From positions 58,377-95,876 of the forward strand of contig CAUYUJ010020548.1 in the NCBI GenBank assembly GCA_963575745.1: 37,500 nucleotides of DNA. Reading direction: 5' to 3'. Each line of letters begins with the position of its first letter. Within the stretch, counting starts at the first letter, position 1. Below are positions 8,921 through 17,361 of this stretch, piece by piece. A model generated the notes under the pieces. That model was given only the letters and a program-made list of their open reading frames with translations. It was not told the DNA's origin and ran no database searches. Position numbers and translations under genes: made by a program. Origin of the DNA: Prorocentrum cordatum. Lineage: Eukaryota > Sar > Dinophyceae > Prorocentrales > Prorocentraceae.

Positions 8921-9084
8921 ATAGACGTTGTTCGTATGCTTCGAAGGTGTTTCGATTTTTTGGGGGGGGCCAAGGCCCTTTCATCTCTAGTCGTTCCATC
9001 CTGGGCCTCTTCCTGGCCACGGGGCGGGGCCAGGAACACTTAGAAACGAGCGCTATTAGAAATGAGCACAATGAGAAGTGAACG
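8921..9084. mobile_element. Family I element, copy 1 (~160 bp)
   Basis: TAGACGTTGTTCGTATGCTT at the left pairs imperfectly with AGAAGTGAACGACGTCTACA at the right. The interior has GGCCAAGGCCCTTTCAT and GGAACACTTAGAAACGA, shared with 20470-20637. Confidence 0.7.
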
Positions 9085-9200
9085 ACGTCTACAGGCGGCA
9101 AATTCAGAAATGAACAACACAAATTGTTTGGTTACCCGTGCCCACGGCGCCAGGCAGGGAGGGAGGGAAGGTGGCCCTGGAGGCTCCTCTTCGACTACGC

Positions 9201-9362
9201 ACAAACCGGGCACGTCCCTCTACAGGAGGAGTATTCAAAGATAGTCCAAAAATGGTTCGGGGACTATCGTTCTGCTGTCGTTGGCTATGTTTGAGCTTTT
9301 TTTGTGCAATCTTTTCTATGTTTCGCCCAAGATCCGCCTGTAGGGGGACACGCCCGACCCAA
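9201..9362. mobile_element. Family C element, copy 4 (162 bp)
   Basis: CCGGGCACGTCCCTCTACAG and CTGTAGGGGGACACGCCCG are the inverted ends. Flanking direct repeats are GACTACGC (9193-9200) and GACTACAC (9363-9370), seven of eight bases equal. The interior has the family words ATAGTCCAAAAATGG and GGGGACTATCG. Confidence 0.8.
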
Positions 9363-9390
9363 GACTACACGTAAGAGTGACATTTCGCCG

Positions 9391-9518
9391 GAGTGACCTC
9401 TGGTGCGGGCCCATTGGGGTTTCCCGGATCGCCGAGTGCGGTGCGATAGTGGCGTCTCGCGCGCGCGCGAATTCGGTCCCCCCTCGGCCCCTTAAAAGCC
9501 GCACACCCAAGGTCACTC
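9391..9518. mobile_element. Family F element, copy 1 (~128 bp)
   Basis: GAGTGACCTCTGGTGCGGGC faces GCCGCACACCCAAGGTCACTC. A second GAGTGAC lies 16 bases upstream in both F copies, followed by TTTCGCCG, so the true end may be longer. No direct repeat identified. Confidence 0.7.
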
Positions 9519-9521
9519 TCG

Positions 9522-9953
9522 CTCGGCGGCGAGCGAGGGGGGGAAGTGAGAAGGCGAAGACCTTCTCAGAAGCTTCGGAAGCCCCCCGGTCTTCTGAGAA
9601 GTGTTCGATGCCTCCATCGAAGTCAGAGCACAACTTCTCAGAAGGCGCGTGGGCTTCTGAGAAGTCCCGCCGCCTTCTGAGATCGGGGGCAACGATAGGG
9701 GGGGATGGGCATGGGGGGGATGCATCGATCCCCAATCGCCCACTGATCGCCGATAGGGGCCCGATAGCCCCAACCTGCCCAGGAAGGTGCGGATTCGCCA
9801 TCGGGGGCCTCTCGCCGATCCATCGGAGATGCATCGCCGATTCCAGGTCGACGCATCCCCCCCCCCATTGCCAGTCCCCCCCCCCTGGTCGTGGCCCCTC
9901 GTGAGGAGGCCTCCGCCCCCTCGCTTCCCCCCCCCCCCTCGCTCGCCGCCGGC
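9522..9953. mobile_element. Family T element, copy 2, interrupted by element B
   Basis: The left end CTCGGCGGCGAGCGAGG is mirrored by CCCCTCGCTCGCCGCCGG at 9936-9953. The T interior (CTTCTGAGAAG blocks) breaks off at CCGCCTTCTGAGA (9682) and resumes after B at about 9902. Without B it would be close to the 198 bp of copy 1. Confidence 0.75.
9683..9901. mobile_element. Family B element, copy 1 (219 bp), nested in T
   Basis: The left end TCGGGGGCAACGATAGGGGG, then GGGCATGGGGGG, is inverted at the right (CCATTGCCAGTCCCCCC then CGTGGCCCCTCG). TGAGA before and TGAGG after are a candidate 5-bp duplication with one mismatch. The interior has CGCCGATCCATCGG and GATGCATCGCCGATTCCAGG, shared with three other copies. 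Confidence 0.8.
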
Positions 9954-10031
9954 CTGCGCGCGGCCGACTCCTCTCGGAGCTCGAGAGGCGGGGGTCAATG
10001 CAAACGGGGGTTCAGCCAGGGCTCCCCAGAC

Positions 10032-10198
10032 TTCCAACGCATTGAAAAAATCAAGACGGAGGTTTTTCTCGATTTTCGGCCTCTAGGGGCCCTCGCCGGG
10101 CCCCGGGACCGTCAAAAAACGACTCAGGACGAGAAACCGGTCCTGGGGAATGGGTCGAGACTTCGGGGGACCGCGTATTGAAAAAATCACGACGTCGG
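10032..10198 (+). repeat. Dispersed repeat J, copy 2
   Basis: The copy begins ATTGAAAAAATCAAGACGG and ends ATTGAAAAAATCACGACG, so its two ends are direct repeats. Between them lie CGATTTTCGGCCTCTAGGGG and CGTCAAAAAACGACTCAGGA. Copy 3 also ends in AAAAATCACGACG, so the repeat belongs to the element rather than to the target. Confidence 0.65.
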
Positions 10199-10548
10199 AT
10201 CTCTGGGTCTGGATCCTGCAGGATCCTGCAGAGACCCCCTCTGGCTGACCCGGGTCCGCGAGCCGTTCGTGGCCGCGAGGCGGCCGCGCATCTTGGCGGA
10301 CCCGGGGGTCTGCGAAGACCTGCGTGGCAGTTTTTTTTTTTTTTGCATTGCAGGTTTCGGGCTTCCCGCTGACCCGGGTCCGGATGAACCCGGGTCAGGA
10401 GATGTTTGATTCCCCGCGGGCCCGGGCGCCTGGGCCCCCGGATCGGCCGCGCGCACAGGGGGGGGGGGAGAGCAGGCCTGCTCTCTCTCCAGGGCGGCGG
10501 GGCTTCTCGGAGGCCCTCTGTGCGGGGGCAGCGGTCGGGGGGGTTGGC

Positions 10549-10713
10549 TGAAGTCGGGCATGGCCCTCTACAGGAGGAGCATTCAAAAACATGCAGGGCA
10601 TCGTGCGGGGACTATTTGTCTACCATGTTTCAACTATGTTGGGGTCTGGTTTGAGTGTTTTTTTTTTATCATTCGTCCAAAATCTGCCTGTAGGGGGACA
10701 TGCCCGACCGAGG
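10549..10713. mobile_element. Family C element, copy 5 (~165 bp)
   Basis: TGAAGTCGGGCATGGCCCTC then TACAGGAGG faces CTGCCTGTAGGGGGACATG then CCCGACCG. No clear flanking duplication. The interior is the usual AT-richer family C core. Confidence 0.75.
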
Positions 10714-10733
10714 AGTAGGCATGCGGTCGGACC

Positions 10734-10898
10734 GAGATGTAAGATCGAGGTCGGCTCGGGGAGGGTACCATCATGTTCTTCGTGTCTGTGAGACGTTCTT
10801 GTGCATCCTGGGGAGGATGCCCTTGGATGTTCTGTGGTTTTTGGCCGGCGGAGGGTCTCATGTTCTTGGAGGATGCTTTTTTGTCCTAGGTCTGATCG
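10734..10898. repeat. Dispersed repeat H, copy 2
   Basis: CGGTCGGACCGAGATGTAAG, then CATGTTCTTCGTGTCTGTG, GGCCGGCGGAGGGTCTCATG and TTGTCCTAGGTCTG, in the same order as copy 1. Confidence 0.75.
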
Positions 10899-11097
10899 TA
10901 GGGGGGATGTATCGACCCCCAATCGTTCATTCATCGCCGATAGGAGTCCGACTGCCCACCCCGCCCAAGATCGTGCGGATTCGCTATCCAGGGGCTATCG
11001 CCGATCCATCGGCGATGCATCGCCGATTCCAGGTCGATGTTCCCCCCCCTGCGCCAGTCCCCCCCCCCGATCGTCGCTGCCCCTCGCCAGAAGCCCT
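10899..11097. mobile_element. Family B element, copy 3 (left end shortened)
   Basis: GTAGGGGGGATGTATCGACC opens the copy and CAGTCCCCCCCCCCGATCG with GCTGCCCCTCG closes it. The left terminus lacks the GGGGGCAAC start, so it is truncated where repeat H meets it. Confidence 0.7.
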
Positions 11098-11215
11098 CCA
11101 CCCTTCTGAGAAGCCGTCTCTGTCCTGGGGGCCGCCTAAGAAACTTCTGCAGAAGCCCTCCACCCTTCTGAGAAGCCGTCTCTGTCCTGGGGGCCGGCCT
11201 CAGAAGCTTCCGCCG
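11098..11215 (-). repeat. Family T fragment, inverted and tandemly duplicated
   Basis: Two ~60-bp units each hold AGAAGCCCTCCACCCTTCTG then AGAAGCCGTCTCTGTCCTGG. Read on the minus strand they match the middle of family T copy 1. Confidence 0.65.
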
Positions 11216-11270
11216 GGAGGGGAAACATCACGCAGACGCAGCGAGCCGCCGATGCCCCACGGGAAGAGAG

Positions 11271-11425
11271 ATGGGAGAGACGAGGGGGCAGCGGGGGAGA
11301 GACGAGCCCACAGAAGCCACGAGAACGCAGCAGGGATCGCGGGGCGAGATGGGAGAGACGAGGGGAGGCGGGGGAGAGACGAGTCTCCAGAGAAGCCACG
11401 AGAAGACAGCAGGGGATCCTGGGGC
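11271..11425. repeat. Tandem duplication (~78 bp, 2 copies)
   Basis: Both units start GATGGGAGAGACGAGGGG and contain GCGGGGGAGAGACGAG and AGAAGCCACGAGAA. They differ by a few indels. Confidence 0.75.
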
Positions 11426-11650
11426 CTGTGTGTGTGCCTGCCTGCCTGTGCGTGTGTGCCCCCCATGGGGCCCCTGCCCTCTGCGCCCTCATGGGGAGGC
11501 CCGCTCCCCCCGGACCTTCCCGCCCTGGGCGGGCGCGCCGCCCGCGGGAGGAGGGGCGCCCTTCTAGAGGCATCGTCGGGCAAGCAGCGGCGGAGCGTCC
11601 CGGCTCGCCCAAATAGCCCCACCAAGCAGTATCCTGAGAACCTGTGGTGG
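11426..11650. other. GC-rich sequence, no gene supported
   Basis: No domain or shared repeat seen. It includes a GT/CT-rich stretch and strongly GC-rich blocks. Confidence 0.5.
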
Positions 11651-11774
11651 TTTCCACGAAGTGTTTTTGGAACATTTCTGGCCGGGACTGTCCTGTTTTA
11701 ACACATCGGGTTTATGTTCTAAGAGCATTGTTTTTGTTCTTAGAACATCTTTGGGTTCTAAGAACACTTCGTGG
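11651..11774. mobile_element. Foldback element U (~124 bp)
   Basis: CCACGAAGTGTTTTTGGAAC on the left pairs with GTTCTAAGAACACTTCGTGG on the right. A second hairpin lies inside (ATGTTCTAAGA ... TTCTTAGAACAT, about 11713-11748). Only one copy is in the window. Confidence 0.6.
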
Positions 11775-12248
11775 TATGACTGCAGGAATGCCGGGACGGT
11801 CGGTTCCTGTTCAAGTCGGGCTCCTGGGCCCCCCCGGGAGCCCTCAGCAGGAGGGCTCGAGGCGAAGGTCGGAGATGGAGGAACTCCATACAGTCAAGTC
11901 GCTGGACTGAGGAGCAGTTTGGGTTCGGAAGGGGCTCGAGGTTCCTCAGGCCCTTTCCATGGCTGTTCCTCAAGCCCTCCTCGTGTACGCAGACGCTTTT
12001 GGGGCCAAAAGGGGCCTCGTTCCCTATTTTGCGTTCCTTATTTGCAGCGGCCCGGCTGTAAGTCATGGGCGTGCACAAACGCCCCTACCCTGATTTACGA
12101 GGCACTGTGCGCTGAACCTCCTGTGGGCCGACAGGGTACACCCTGCGCATCGCGCGTGTCGTGCGGCGTCCTGGCGGCTCACTGGCCTCCGGGGCTTCCC
12201 TGGAGGTTTACAGACCAGGATTGTGATGTTCCAACCTACTTTAGCCTG
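11775..12248. other. No recognisable gene
   Basis: Mixed-composition sequence with no recognisable domain or shared repeat on either strand. Confidence 0.5.
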
Positions 12249-12399
12249 GACCACCAGAGATCATTTCGAGCACCCAAACAAGTGCCGAAACTCGAGGGTT
12301 TTTGCGCGTCGGGCCCTGGTAGACACTCGCCCGATACTGTTTCGGCACTATTTCGGCACTTTTCTCCAGGTGCTCGAACTTATGTCTGGGATATGGTCC
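12249..12399. mobile_element. Foldback element N (~150 bp)
   Basis: The left arm GGACCACCAGAGATCATTTC then GAGCACC and AAGTGCCGAAAC faces the right arm GTTTCGGCACTATTTCGG then GGTGCTCGAAC and ATATGGTCC. The word CGGCACT is repeated in the right arm. Single copy here. Confidence 0.7.
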
Positions 12400-12434
12400 T
12401 TAAGTGCGATGGGTGCGACAGAACCCGAGGAGAA

Positions 12435-12560
12435 ACGCCAGAAACACACAACTGCTGGCGATCCGCGAGGATTTCTTGGGTCCGCGCGGGGGCCCCCCTG
12501 GCGACGCCTCAAGCGCCGCCCCCAGGCGCGCTCCGCGCGCCGGCCCTCGTGGGGCAAACG
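12435..12560. repeat. Family A element, diverged copy
   Basis: GAAACACACAACTGCTGGCG then GATCCGCGAGGATTTCTTGG matches the left arm of family A. The right arm is not recognisable. Confidence 0.55.
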
Positions 12561-13137
12561 CACTGACCCCCCCATGCCTGACGTACTCAGGGTAAGTGGT
12601 TTGGTGTTTTTTCTTTCAGCACCGAGTTCACATACTGTGCGTCACCGTGAGGGTGAAAGACTGTGCACCTTCTGGAGGAGAAGGGCCGTGCACCTTCTAG
12701 AGAGCTGGCGCAAGCCACTTCTGGAATCTTCCGACTGGCAGGCAGGCGGGGTGCATCGGGCTGCTATGGATGCTCCACGGCAAATTCGGCCCCTACAGCT
12801 GAACACACGCGTGCGAACTAAATCGTTGTGCGCAGCACAGCGTTTGACAAGTCAAGCTGTGGCTCCTCTTCCTCGTCCTCCTCCTCCTCCTCCTCCTCCT
12901 TCTCCTGCCCCCTCCTCATTTCTCATTTCTCCAGCCCCCTACTTGTCTTAGACCAGCCCCCGAGAGCACGAGCTTGAGGTGTTAATCCGTAAGGGCTTCG
13001 CCCCCTGCCGCCGGCCCCCTCTCTCGGAGAATGGGCCATGGAAGAGCTAAGTCATGAGGCCTTGGCGCTGTTGTGAAGCAGTATCGAAACTTCATGCGAA
13101 GCCGAACGCAATCAGCAAACCAACTGATCACAAGAGG
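12561..13137. other. Mostly unassigned; CTC tract at 12868-12920
   Basis: No gene is supported. A short CTC/TCC microsatellite occupies about 12868-12920. Confidence 0.55.
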
Positions 13138-13253
13138 GGTTACCACACCTTGCGATTGGTAAGACGTGTATGGTGTACAGGCTTGGTTACCACACCTTGC
13201 GATTAAAGGGCCGAGGGAGTTCTCGCAGTTTGGGTTACCACGCCTTGCGATGG
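13138..13253. repeat. Three spaced copies of GGTTACCACACCTTGCGAT
   Basis: The 19-base word occurs at about 13138, 13184 and 13233, the last with one change. Spacing is 46 and 49 bases, and the intervening sequence is unlike. It leads directly into the 73-bp satellite. Confidence 0.8.
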
Positions 13254-13261
13254 ATGTGCGT

Positions 13262-14335
13262 GATGGGTTCGAATTTCAGAAATGTGGCACATCCCCTGTG
13301 TTTTTGGACCCTGACCCCGCGGATCTGCGTAAGGAGTGGCGCCGAATTTCAGAATGTGGCAAATCCCTTGTGTTTTTGGACCCTGACCCCGCGGATCTGC
13401 GTGAGGGGTGGCACCGAATTTCAGAAATGTGGCAAATCCCCTGTGTTTTTGGACCCTGACCCCGCGGATCTGCGTGAGGGGTGGCACCGAATTTCAGAAA
13501 TGTGGCAAATCCCTTGTGTTTTTGGACCCTGACCCCGCGGATCTGCGTGAGGGGTGGCACCGAATTTCAGAAATGTGGCAAATCCCATGTGTTTTTGGAC
13601 CCTGACCCCGCGGATCTGCGGGTGGCACCGAATTTCAGAAATGTGGCAAATCCCCTGTGTTTTTGGACCCTGACCCCGCGGATCTGCGTGAGGGGTGGCA
13701 CCGAATTTCAGAAATGTGGCAAATCCCATGTGTTTTTGGACCCTGACCCCGCGGATCTGCGTGAGGGGTGGCACCGAATTTCAGAAATGTGGCAAATCCC
13801 ATGTGTTTTTGGACCCTGACCCCGCGGATCTGCGTGAGGGGTGGCACCGAATTTCAGAAATGTGGCAAATCCCCTGTGTTTTTGGACCCTGACCCCGCGG
13901 ATCTGCGTGAGGGGTGGCACCGAATTTCAGAAATGTGGCAAATCCCTGTGTTTTTGGACCCTGACCCCGCGGATCTGCGTGATGGCAAATCCCATGTGTT
14001 TTTGGACCCTGACCCCGCGGATCTGCGTGAGGGGTGGCACCGAATTTCAGAAATGTGGCAAATCCCCATGTGTTTTTGGACCCTGACCCCGCGGATCTGC
14101 GTGAGGGGTGGCACCGAATTTCAGAAATGTGGCAAATCCCCTGTGTTTTTGGACCCTGACCCCGCGGATCTGCGTGAGGGGTGGCACCGAATTTCAGAAA
14201 TGTGGCAAATCCCCTGTGTTTTTGGACCCTGACCCCGCGGATCTGCGTGAGGGGTGGCACCGAATTTCAGAAATGTGGCAAATCCCATGTGTTTTTGGAC
14301 CCTGACCCCGCGGATCTGCGTGAGGGGTGTCGATT
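13262..14335. repeat. 73-bp satellite, ~15 copies
   Basis: The unit reads GTGGCACCGAATTTCAG, AAATGTGGCAAATCCC, GTGTTTTTGGACCCTGACCC and CGCGGATCTGCGTGAGGG. Copies are almost identical except for shortened units near 13620 and 13980, single-base length changes, and one CCTGTG/CATGTG/CTTGTG variable site. Because 73 is not a multiple of three, successive units shift frame, so the long ORFs here are not protein-coding. Confidence 0.95.
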
Positions 14336-14402
14336 TCGAGTGGCCCCCAGCAATTCAGACAACGCCCCGCGGTGCCTCGTTTGGGCCTCCCCCCCCTCGC
14401 GC

Positions 14403-14465
14403 GGTCAATCAACTAGTTACAGTAACCAGCAAGAAGTCAACTAGTTACAGTAACCAGCAAGAAGC
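14403..14465. repeat. 28-bp duplication (2 copies)
   Basis: TCAACTAGTTACAGTAACC followed by AGCAAGAAG occurs twice in tandem. Confidence 0.85.
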
Positions 14466-14569
14466 AGAACTGTAACACTGGAAACTACAAACTACAACTG
14501 GTACAGGAAACTGCGAATCACGCGCCTCGCAGCCTGGTGGCCCCACAAGGGGGCCGGCGGATTCTTCCA

Positions 14570-14770
14570 TCTTCTCCCCTCCTCCTCCTCCTCCTCCTCC
14601 TCCTCCTCCCCCTCCTCCTCCCCCTCCTCCTCCTCCTTCGCCTCCTCCTCCTCCTTGCCCATTTCCCTCCTCCTCCTCCTCCTCCTCCTTCCCCTATCCT
14701 GCTCTTTCTTCTCCTCCCGTCCTTCCGCTCCCCTCCTCGCCTCCTCCTCCTCCCTCCTCCTCGACCGCCT
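14570..14770. repeat. CTC/TCC microsatellite
   Basis: Pyrimidine-rich CTC runs broken by short unique words. ORFs are Leu- or Ser-rich low complexity. Confidence 0.9.
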
Positions 14771-14984
14771 CGCCCCTCCCCTCCCTCCCTCCCCGCCCCG
14801 CCTCGGGGCCGCCGCCGCCGCCGCCGAGGCGGCGACGGAGGGCAGCTGGGCCCAGCTGCCGTGGCGCAGCGTGCTGGCGGGGAGCGGGCAGGACCCCGGC
14901 GGGGCCCCGCCGGGGGCGGGGGGGGGGCCCGGCGCTGGGCCTCCTCCCCCTCCTCCTCCGCCTCAGCCTCAGCCTCGGCCTCCT
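14771..14984. other. GC-rich insert between CTC tracts
   Basis: It contains a GCC run and the palindrome GGCAGCTGGGCCCAGCTGCC. One plus frame reads ATEGSWAQLPWRSVLAGSGQ, which is not low-complexity, but no family is recognised and no splice sites stand out. An exon cannot be supported. Confidence 0.4.
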
Positions 14985-15111
14985 CCTCCTCCTCCTCCTC
15001 CTCCTCCTCCTCCTCCTCCTCCTCCTCCTCCTCCTCCTCCCCCTCCTCCTCCTCCTCCTCCTCCTCCTCCTCCTCCTCCTCCTCCTCCTCCTCCTCCTCC
15101 TCCTCCTCCTG
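14985..15111. repeat. Nearly pure CTC microsatellite
   Basis: About forty CTC units with a single CCC interruption near 15040. Confidence 0.95.
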
Positions 15112-15270
15112 ACTGTCGCCCCAGCCGCGCCCCATCTTGAACTTGCCGCCCCGGTGCTCTCAGGATGGGGTCTGGGTGCGGCAGGTTCGATCGCGGAGTC
15201 GACAAAGCGGCGGCCCCCAGCCGGTGGCGTTCAGCCTTGACCGCCGCCGGCGATCCAGAATCGGTCGACG

Positions 15271-15457
15271 CGGGGGCAACAGTAGGGGGGGATTGGCACA
15301 GTGGGGGGTGCATCGGCCCCCAATCGCCCACGGATCGCCGAGGGAGGCGCAGAGTCACTATCGGGGGCTTATCGCCGATCTATCGGCGATGTATCGCCGA
15401 TTCCACGTCGATGTGTCTGTCCCCCCCATGCCAGTCCCCCCCGTTCGTTGCCCCTCA
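15271..15457. mobile_element. Family B element, copy 2 (~187 bp)
   Basis: CGGGGGCAACAGTAGGGGGG then ATTGGCACAGTGGGG faces CCCCATGCCAGTCCCCCC then GTTCGTTGCCCCTC. The interior CGCCGATCTATCGGCGATG and TATCGCCGATTCCACGTCG matches copy 1. No clear direct repeat. Confidence 0.75.
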
Positions 15458-15490
15458 TCGATGTTGAAGGATCTGACGTTTCGGAAATTG

Positions 15491-15562
15491 CCGATCGTTC
15501 AAGATTGAGGCATCCCTGCGGTGTTAAGAAGCACCACCGAAGTCGGCACGACACGAGCCTAC
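15491..15562. repeat. Dispersed repeat S, copy 1
   Basis: CCGATCGTTCAAGATTGAGG then GCGGTGTTAAGAAGCACCACC and GAAGTCGGCACGACACGAGC. It aligns with 24388-24455 with scattered differences. Confidence 0.6.
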
Positions 15563-15594
15563 CGTACGTAGACAGGGTCACAGGATCGCTCCGA

Positions 15595-15690
15595 ATCGCC
15601 GATGCATCCACGATGCGGCTCGATGTGGAGCCAGAATTTCACCACGCCGATGTCGCCGATGCATCGCCGATGTATCGGCGATGCAGCGCG
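15595..15690. repeat. Dispersed repeat R, copy 2
   Basis: It shares GATGCGGCTCGATGTGG with 2221-2279. Its right part holds the near-palindrome GCATCGCCGATGTATCGGCG, also used inside family B. Confidence 0.55.
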
Positions 15691-15881
15691 ATCTTCCGAC
15701 TCCATCTGCTCGACCCCGTCGGGGAGGCCTCTGCTGGTGCGCGGCCCGCTGTCAGTTGAAGAAGAGAAGCTGCACAAGCAAGATAATGAGAACGAGGAGG
15801 AGACAGGAGGAGGCAGTATGGGGAGGAGGAGAAAAGAGAAACGAGGCAGAGGTTCAAGCAATGGCGTAGACATAGATAGTC
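15691..15881. other. No recognisable gene
   Basis: Includes a purine-rich GAGGAGGAGA stretch. No shared repeat or domain. Confidence 0.4.
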
Positions 15882-16000
15882 GAAGGTCCGCGCGGATCTC
15901 TTGGACAGGCGCTGGACCCCCTGGCTGCGCCGTTCCTGGCGCGCTCCGCGCTCCAGGGATGGGGTTCCAGCGCCGATCCAAGAAATCCGCGCCGACCTTC
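15882..16000. mobile_element. Family A element, copy 1 (119 bp foldback)
   Basis: The cleanest family A copy. The left arm GAAGGTCCGCGCGGATCTC then TTGGACAGGCGCTGGACCCC pairs with GGGGTTCCAGCGCCGATCC then AAGAAATCCGCGCCGACCTTC. Each arm is about 40 bases around a ~39-base GC-rich loop. Its right edge abuts the spliced-leader relic. No direct repeat found. Confidence 0.85.
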
Positions 16001-16020
16001 CGCAGCCATGTTGGCTCAAG
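15999..16020 (+). other. Relic dinoflagellate spliced-leader sequence
   Basis: The 22 bases match the conserved dinoflagellate trans-spliced leader at all but two positions: C for T at 16003 and G for T at 16010. The diagnostic end TTGGCTCAAG is intact. A leader in genomic DNA just upstream of an intronless ORF is the known signature of an mRNA copied back into the genome. The G at 16010 creates an ATG at 16008 in frame with the gene below. Confidence 0.8.
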
Positions 16021-16091
16021 AAACAGGGGCGCTCGTCAGACCTCCAGAGGAATCGGAGCAGGAGCAGCTTCACCCCGCGCGTCTCAAGGCA

Positions 16092-16382
16092 ATGGCGCTC
16101 CGTTTTGCCGCCCTCTGGCTGTCCCTCGCCGCTGCCCGCGCGGGCGACCCGGAGACCTGCCCCGCAGGGCGGGACTGCGCTCCCGGGCAGCAGGATGACG
16201 CAGGCTTGCTCCAAAGCAGTGCGAAGTTTGCCGCGGCGACGCTCACCAACCCCGACGAGTGCAAGCTGGCGAAAAACATCAACACGGCCCTGCCGATCGT
16301 CTACGACCCCAGTTGCCCCGGTGGCTACCGATGCTACAAAGTATCCGACGGCGACACGTGCTTCTGCTACCGGTGCGGCTGA
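16092..16382 (+). CDS. Small secreted cysteine-rich protein, intronless retrogene candidate
   Basis: A 96-residue ORF. Residues 1-18 form a signal peptide (MALRFAALWLSLAAARAG), with likely cleavage after an Ala near 15-17. The mature part has eight cysteines (23, 29, 57, 75, 81, 90, 92, 95), enough for four disulfides, and ends in a tight DTCFCYRCG cluster. QDDAGLLQ follows the signal peptide; acidic-plus-LLQ stretches at this place are familiar to me from dinoflagellate secreted proteins. I assign no domain or function. ATG 16092 is preferred because it starts directly on the signal peptide. An in-frame ATG at 16008 would add 28 polar residues and lies inside the spliced-leader relic, where it arose by a point change. 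The relic 72 bases upstream, no intron and no disabling mutation suggest a recent, possibly functional retrocopy. No poly(A) tract follows the stop. Confidence 0.65.
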   Translation: MALRFAALWLSLAAARAGDPETCPAGRDCAPGQQDDAGLLQSSAKFAAATLTNPDECKLAKNINTALPIVYDPSCPGGYRCYKVSDGDTCFCYRCG

Positions 16383-16605
16383 GCGCTACCGCAATAGCAT
16401 TCCCCGCTACCGATGTTCATGCCGACGTTTGGGTGAACTAGAGTGGTGGTGGAGGTGGAGGAGGAAACGTGCGTGTAGCTGCCTCCATACCTGCACTTTT
16501 ACCGCAGCGGTTAGGCTGCGCCTCGGCTGGTGCACTCGAAGCAGAGCGTGCGTGCTCATAGCTTCGCGCACCCCGATCATCGCCCCATGTCTTCCTCTAT
16601 GGAAT
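16383..16605. other. 3' flank of the secreted-protein gene, no feature
   Basis: No polyadenylation motif is expected in dinoflagellates and none is seen. No repeat shared with the window. Confidence 0.4.
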
Positions 16606-16680
16606 GTATCGTAGATCCCCCGCGGCGGATCCCGGCCATTTGCGAGTAGTTACTTTGCGAGTAGTGGAACGTGCTTGTCC
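16606..16680. repeat. Dispersed repeat O, copy 1
   Basis: GATCCCCCGCGGCGGATCC then GGCCATTTGCGAGTAGTTAC and TTTGCGAGTAGTGGAACGTG. It aligns with the right half of 17995-18140 and, reverse-complemented, with its left half. Confidence 0.65.
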
Positions 16681-17029
16681 AAACCTGAGATATGCCTCGG
16701 GTTCCTTTGTTTGCGCGGGGGGGGGGGGGGGGCAGTCGGCAGGGGTGCCGCTCTCGATGGTGGCAGTCTTGCCCTGTCCCACTGACGACGTGTGCAGGCG
16801 ATCATGGCCACAGGGAAGTTCAGCGCAGTCGCCTTTTCCCGTCGCCCCCCTCATCGTCCTTCTCGCTTTCCACTTTTCCTCCGTCCTATTTCTCATGCTC
16901 CCTGCTCTCTTCGCGTCCTCCTCTTAGAACTTTTTCGCTGGACTGCCGAAGCCGTTGATCACCTGGCACGTCAGGCCTTGTGGCCGATGGGCTCGAGAGC
17001 GCGAATTCGGGAGGGTTGTTCATGCCATC
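16681..17029. other. No recognisable gene; poly-G at 16718-16733
   Basis: A run of 16 G, then a pyrimidine-rich stretch (about 16850-16925). No domain in any frame. Confidence 0.5.
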
Positions 17030-17065
17030 CCCACCCGAGAAACAAATCCGTGCCGACCTCCGTTT
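17030..17065. repeat. Family A right-end fragment
   Basis: AAACAAATCCGTGCCGACCT resembles the family A right arm (AAGAAATCCGCGCCGACCTT). Isolated fragment. Confidence 0.4.
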
Positions 17066-17109
17066 ACAATGCGTTGTCTTCTTAGTCAGGGGCAACGGCA
17101 AGCGGGAGG

Positions 17110-17355
17110 GCTGGTTCCGGAGGGGAAGCATCGACCCCCAACAGGGTCCATTCCGACCCGATATCCATCCCGATTTCCTGGAAGTCCGATGCGGCCCGGT
17201 TTTCGCATGGCGTTGCTGTGCATCCTGGCGCGGCCGATCCGATTCTATTCCGATTCGGTGCCGAGGCGGCCCGATCCGATTCCCGCTCCGACGATTGATT
17301 CCGTTTTTCCGATGTTGGCTGATCGTGCCCAGCTGCAAATTGATCGACAATCGGG
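17110..17355. repeat. Degenerate CGATTC/CCGATCC-rich stretch
   Basis: Irregular CCGATCCGATTC words, similar in composition to 24085-24285. No coding potential. Confidence 0.5.
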
Positions 17356-17361
17356 GCATGG

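Noticed and set aside
10032-10198. The direct ATTGAAAAAATC repeats of J copy 2 as a target duplication
   Set aside because: Copy 3 ends in the same AAAAATCACGACG word, so at least the right repeat belongs to the element.
13264-13275. GGTTCGAATTTC resembling a tRNA B box
   Set aside because: It has no A box or cloverleaf around it, and the satellite units that follow have lost it.
13262-14335. CRISPR-like array
   Set aside because: Units are 73-bp continuous repeats without unique spacers, and the setting is eukaryotic. The same holds for the 102-bp arrays.
14537-15140. Long Leu/Ser/Pro/Glu open frames
   Set aside because: CTC microsatellite translated in several frames; homopolymeric products.
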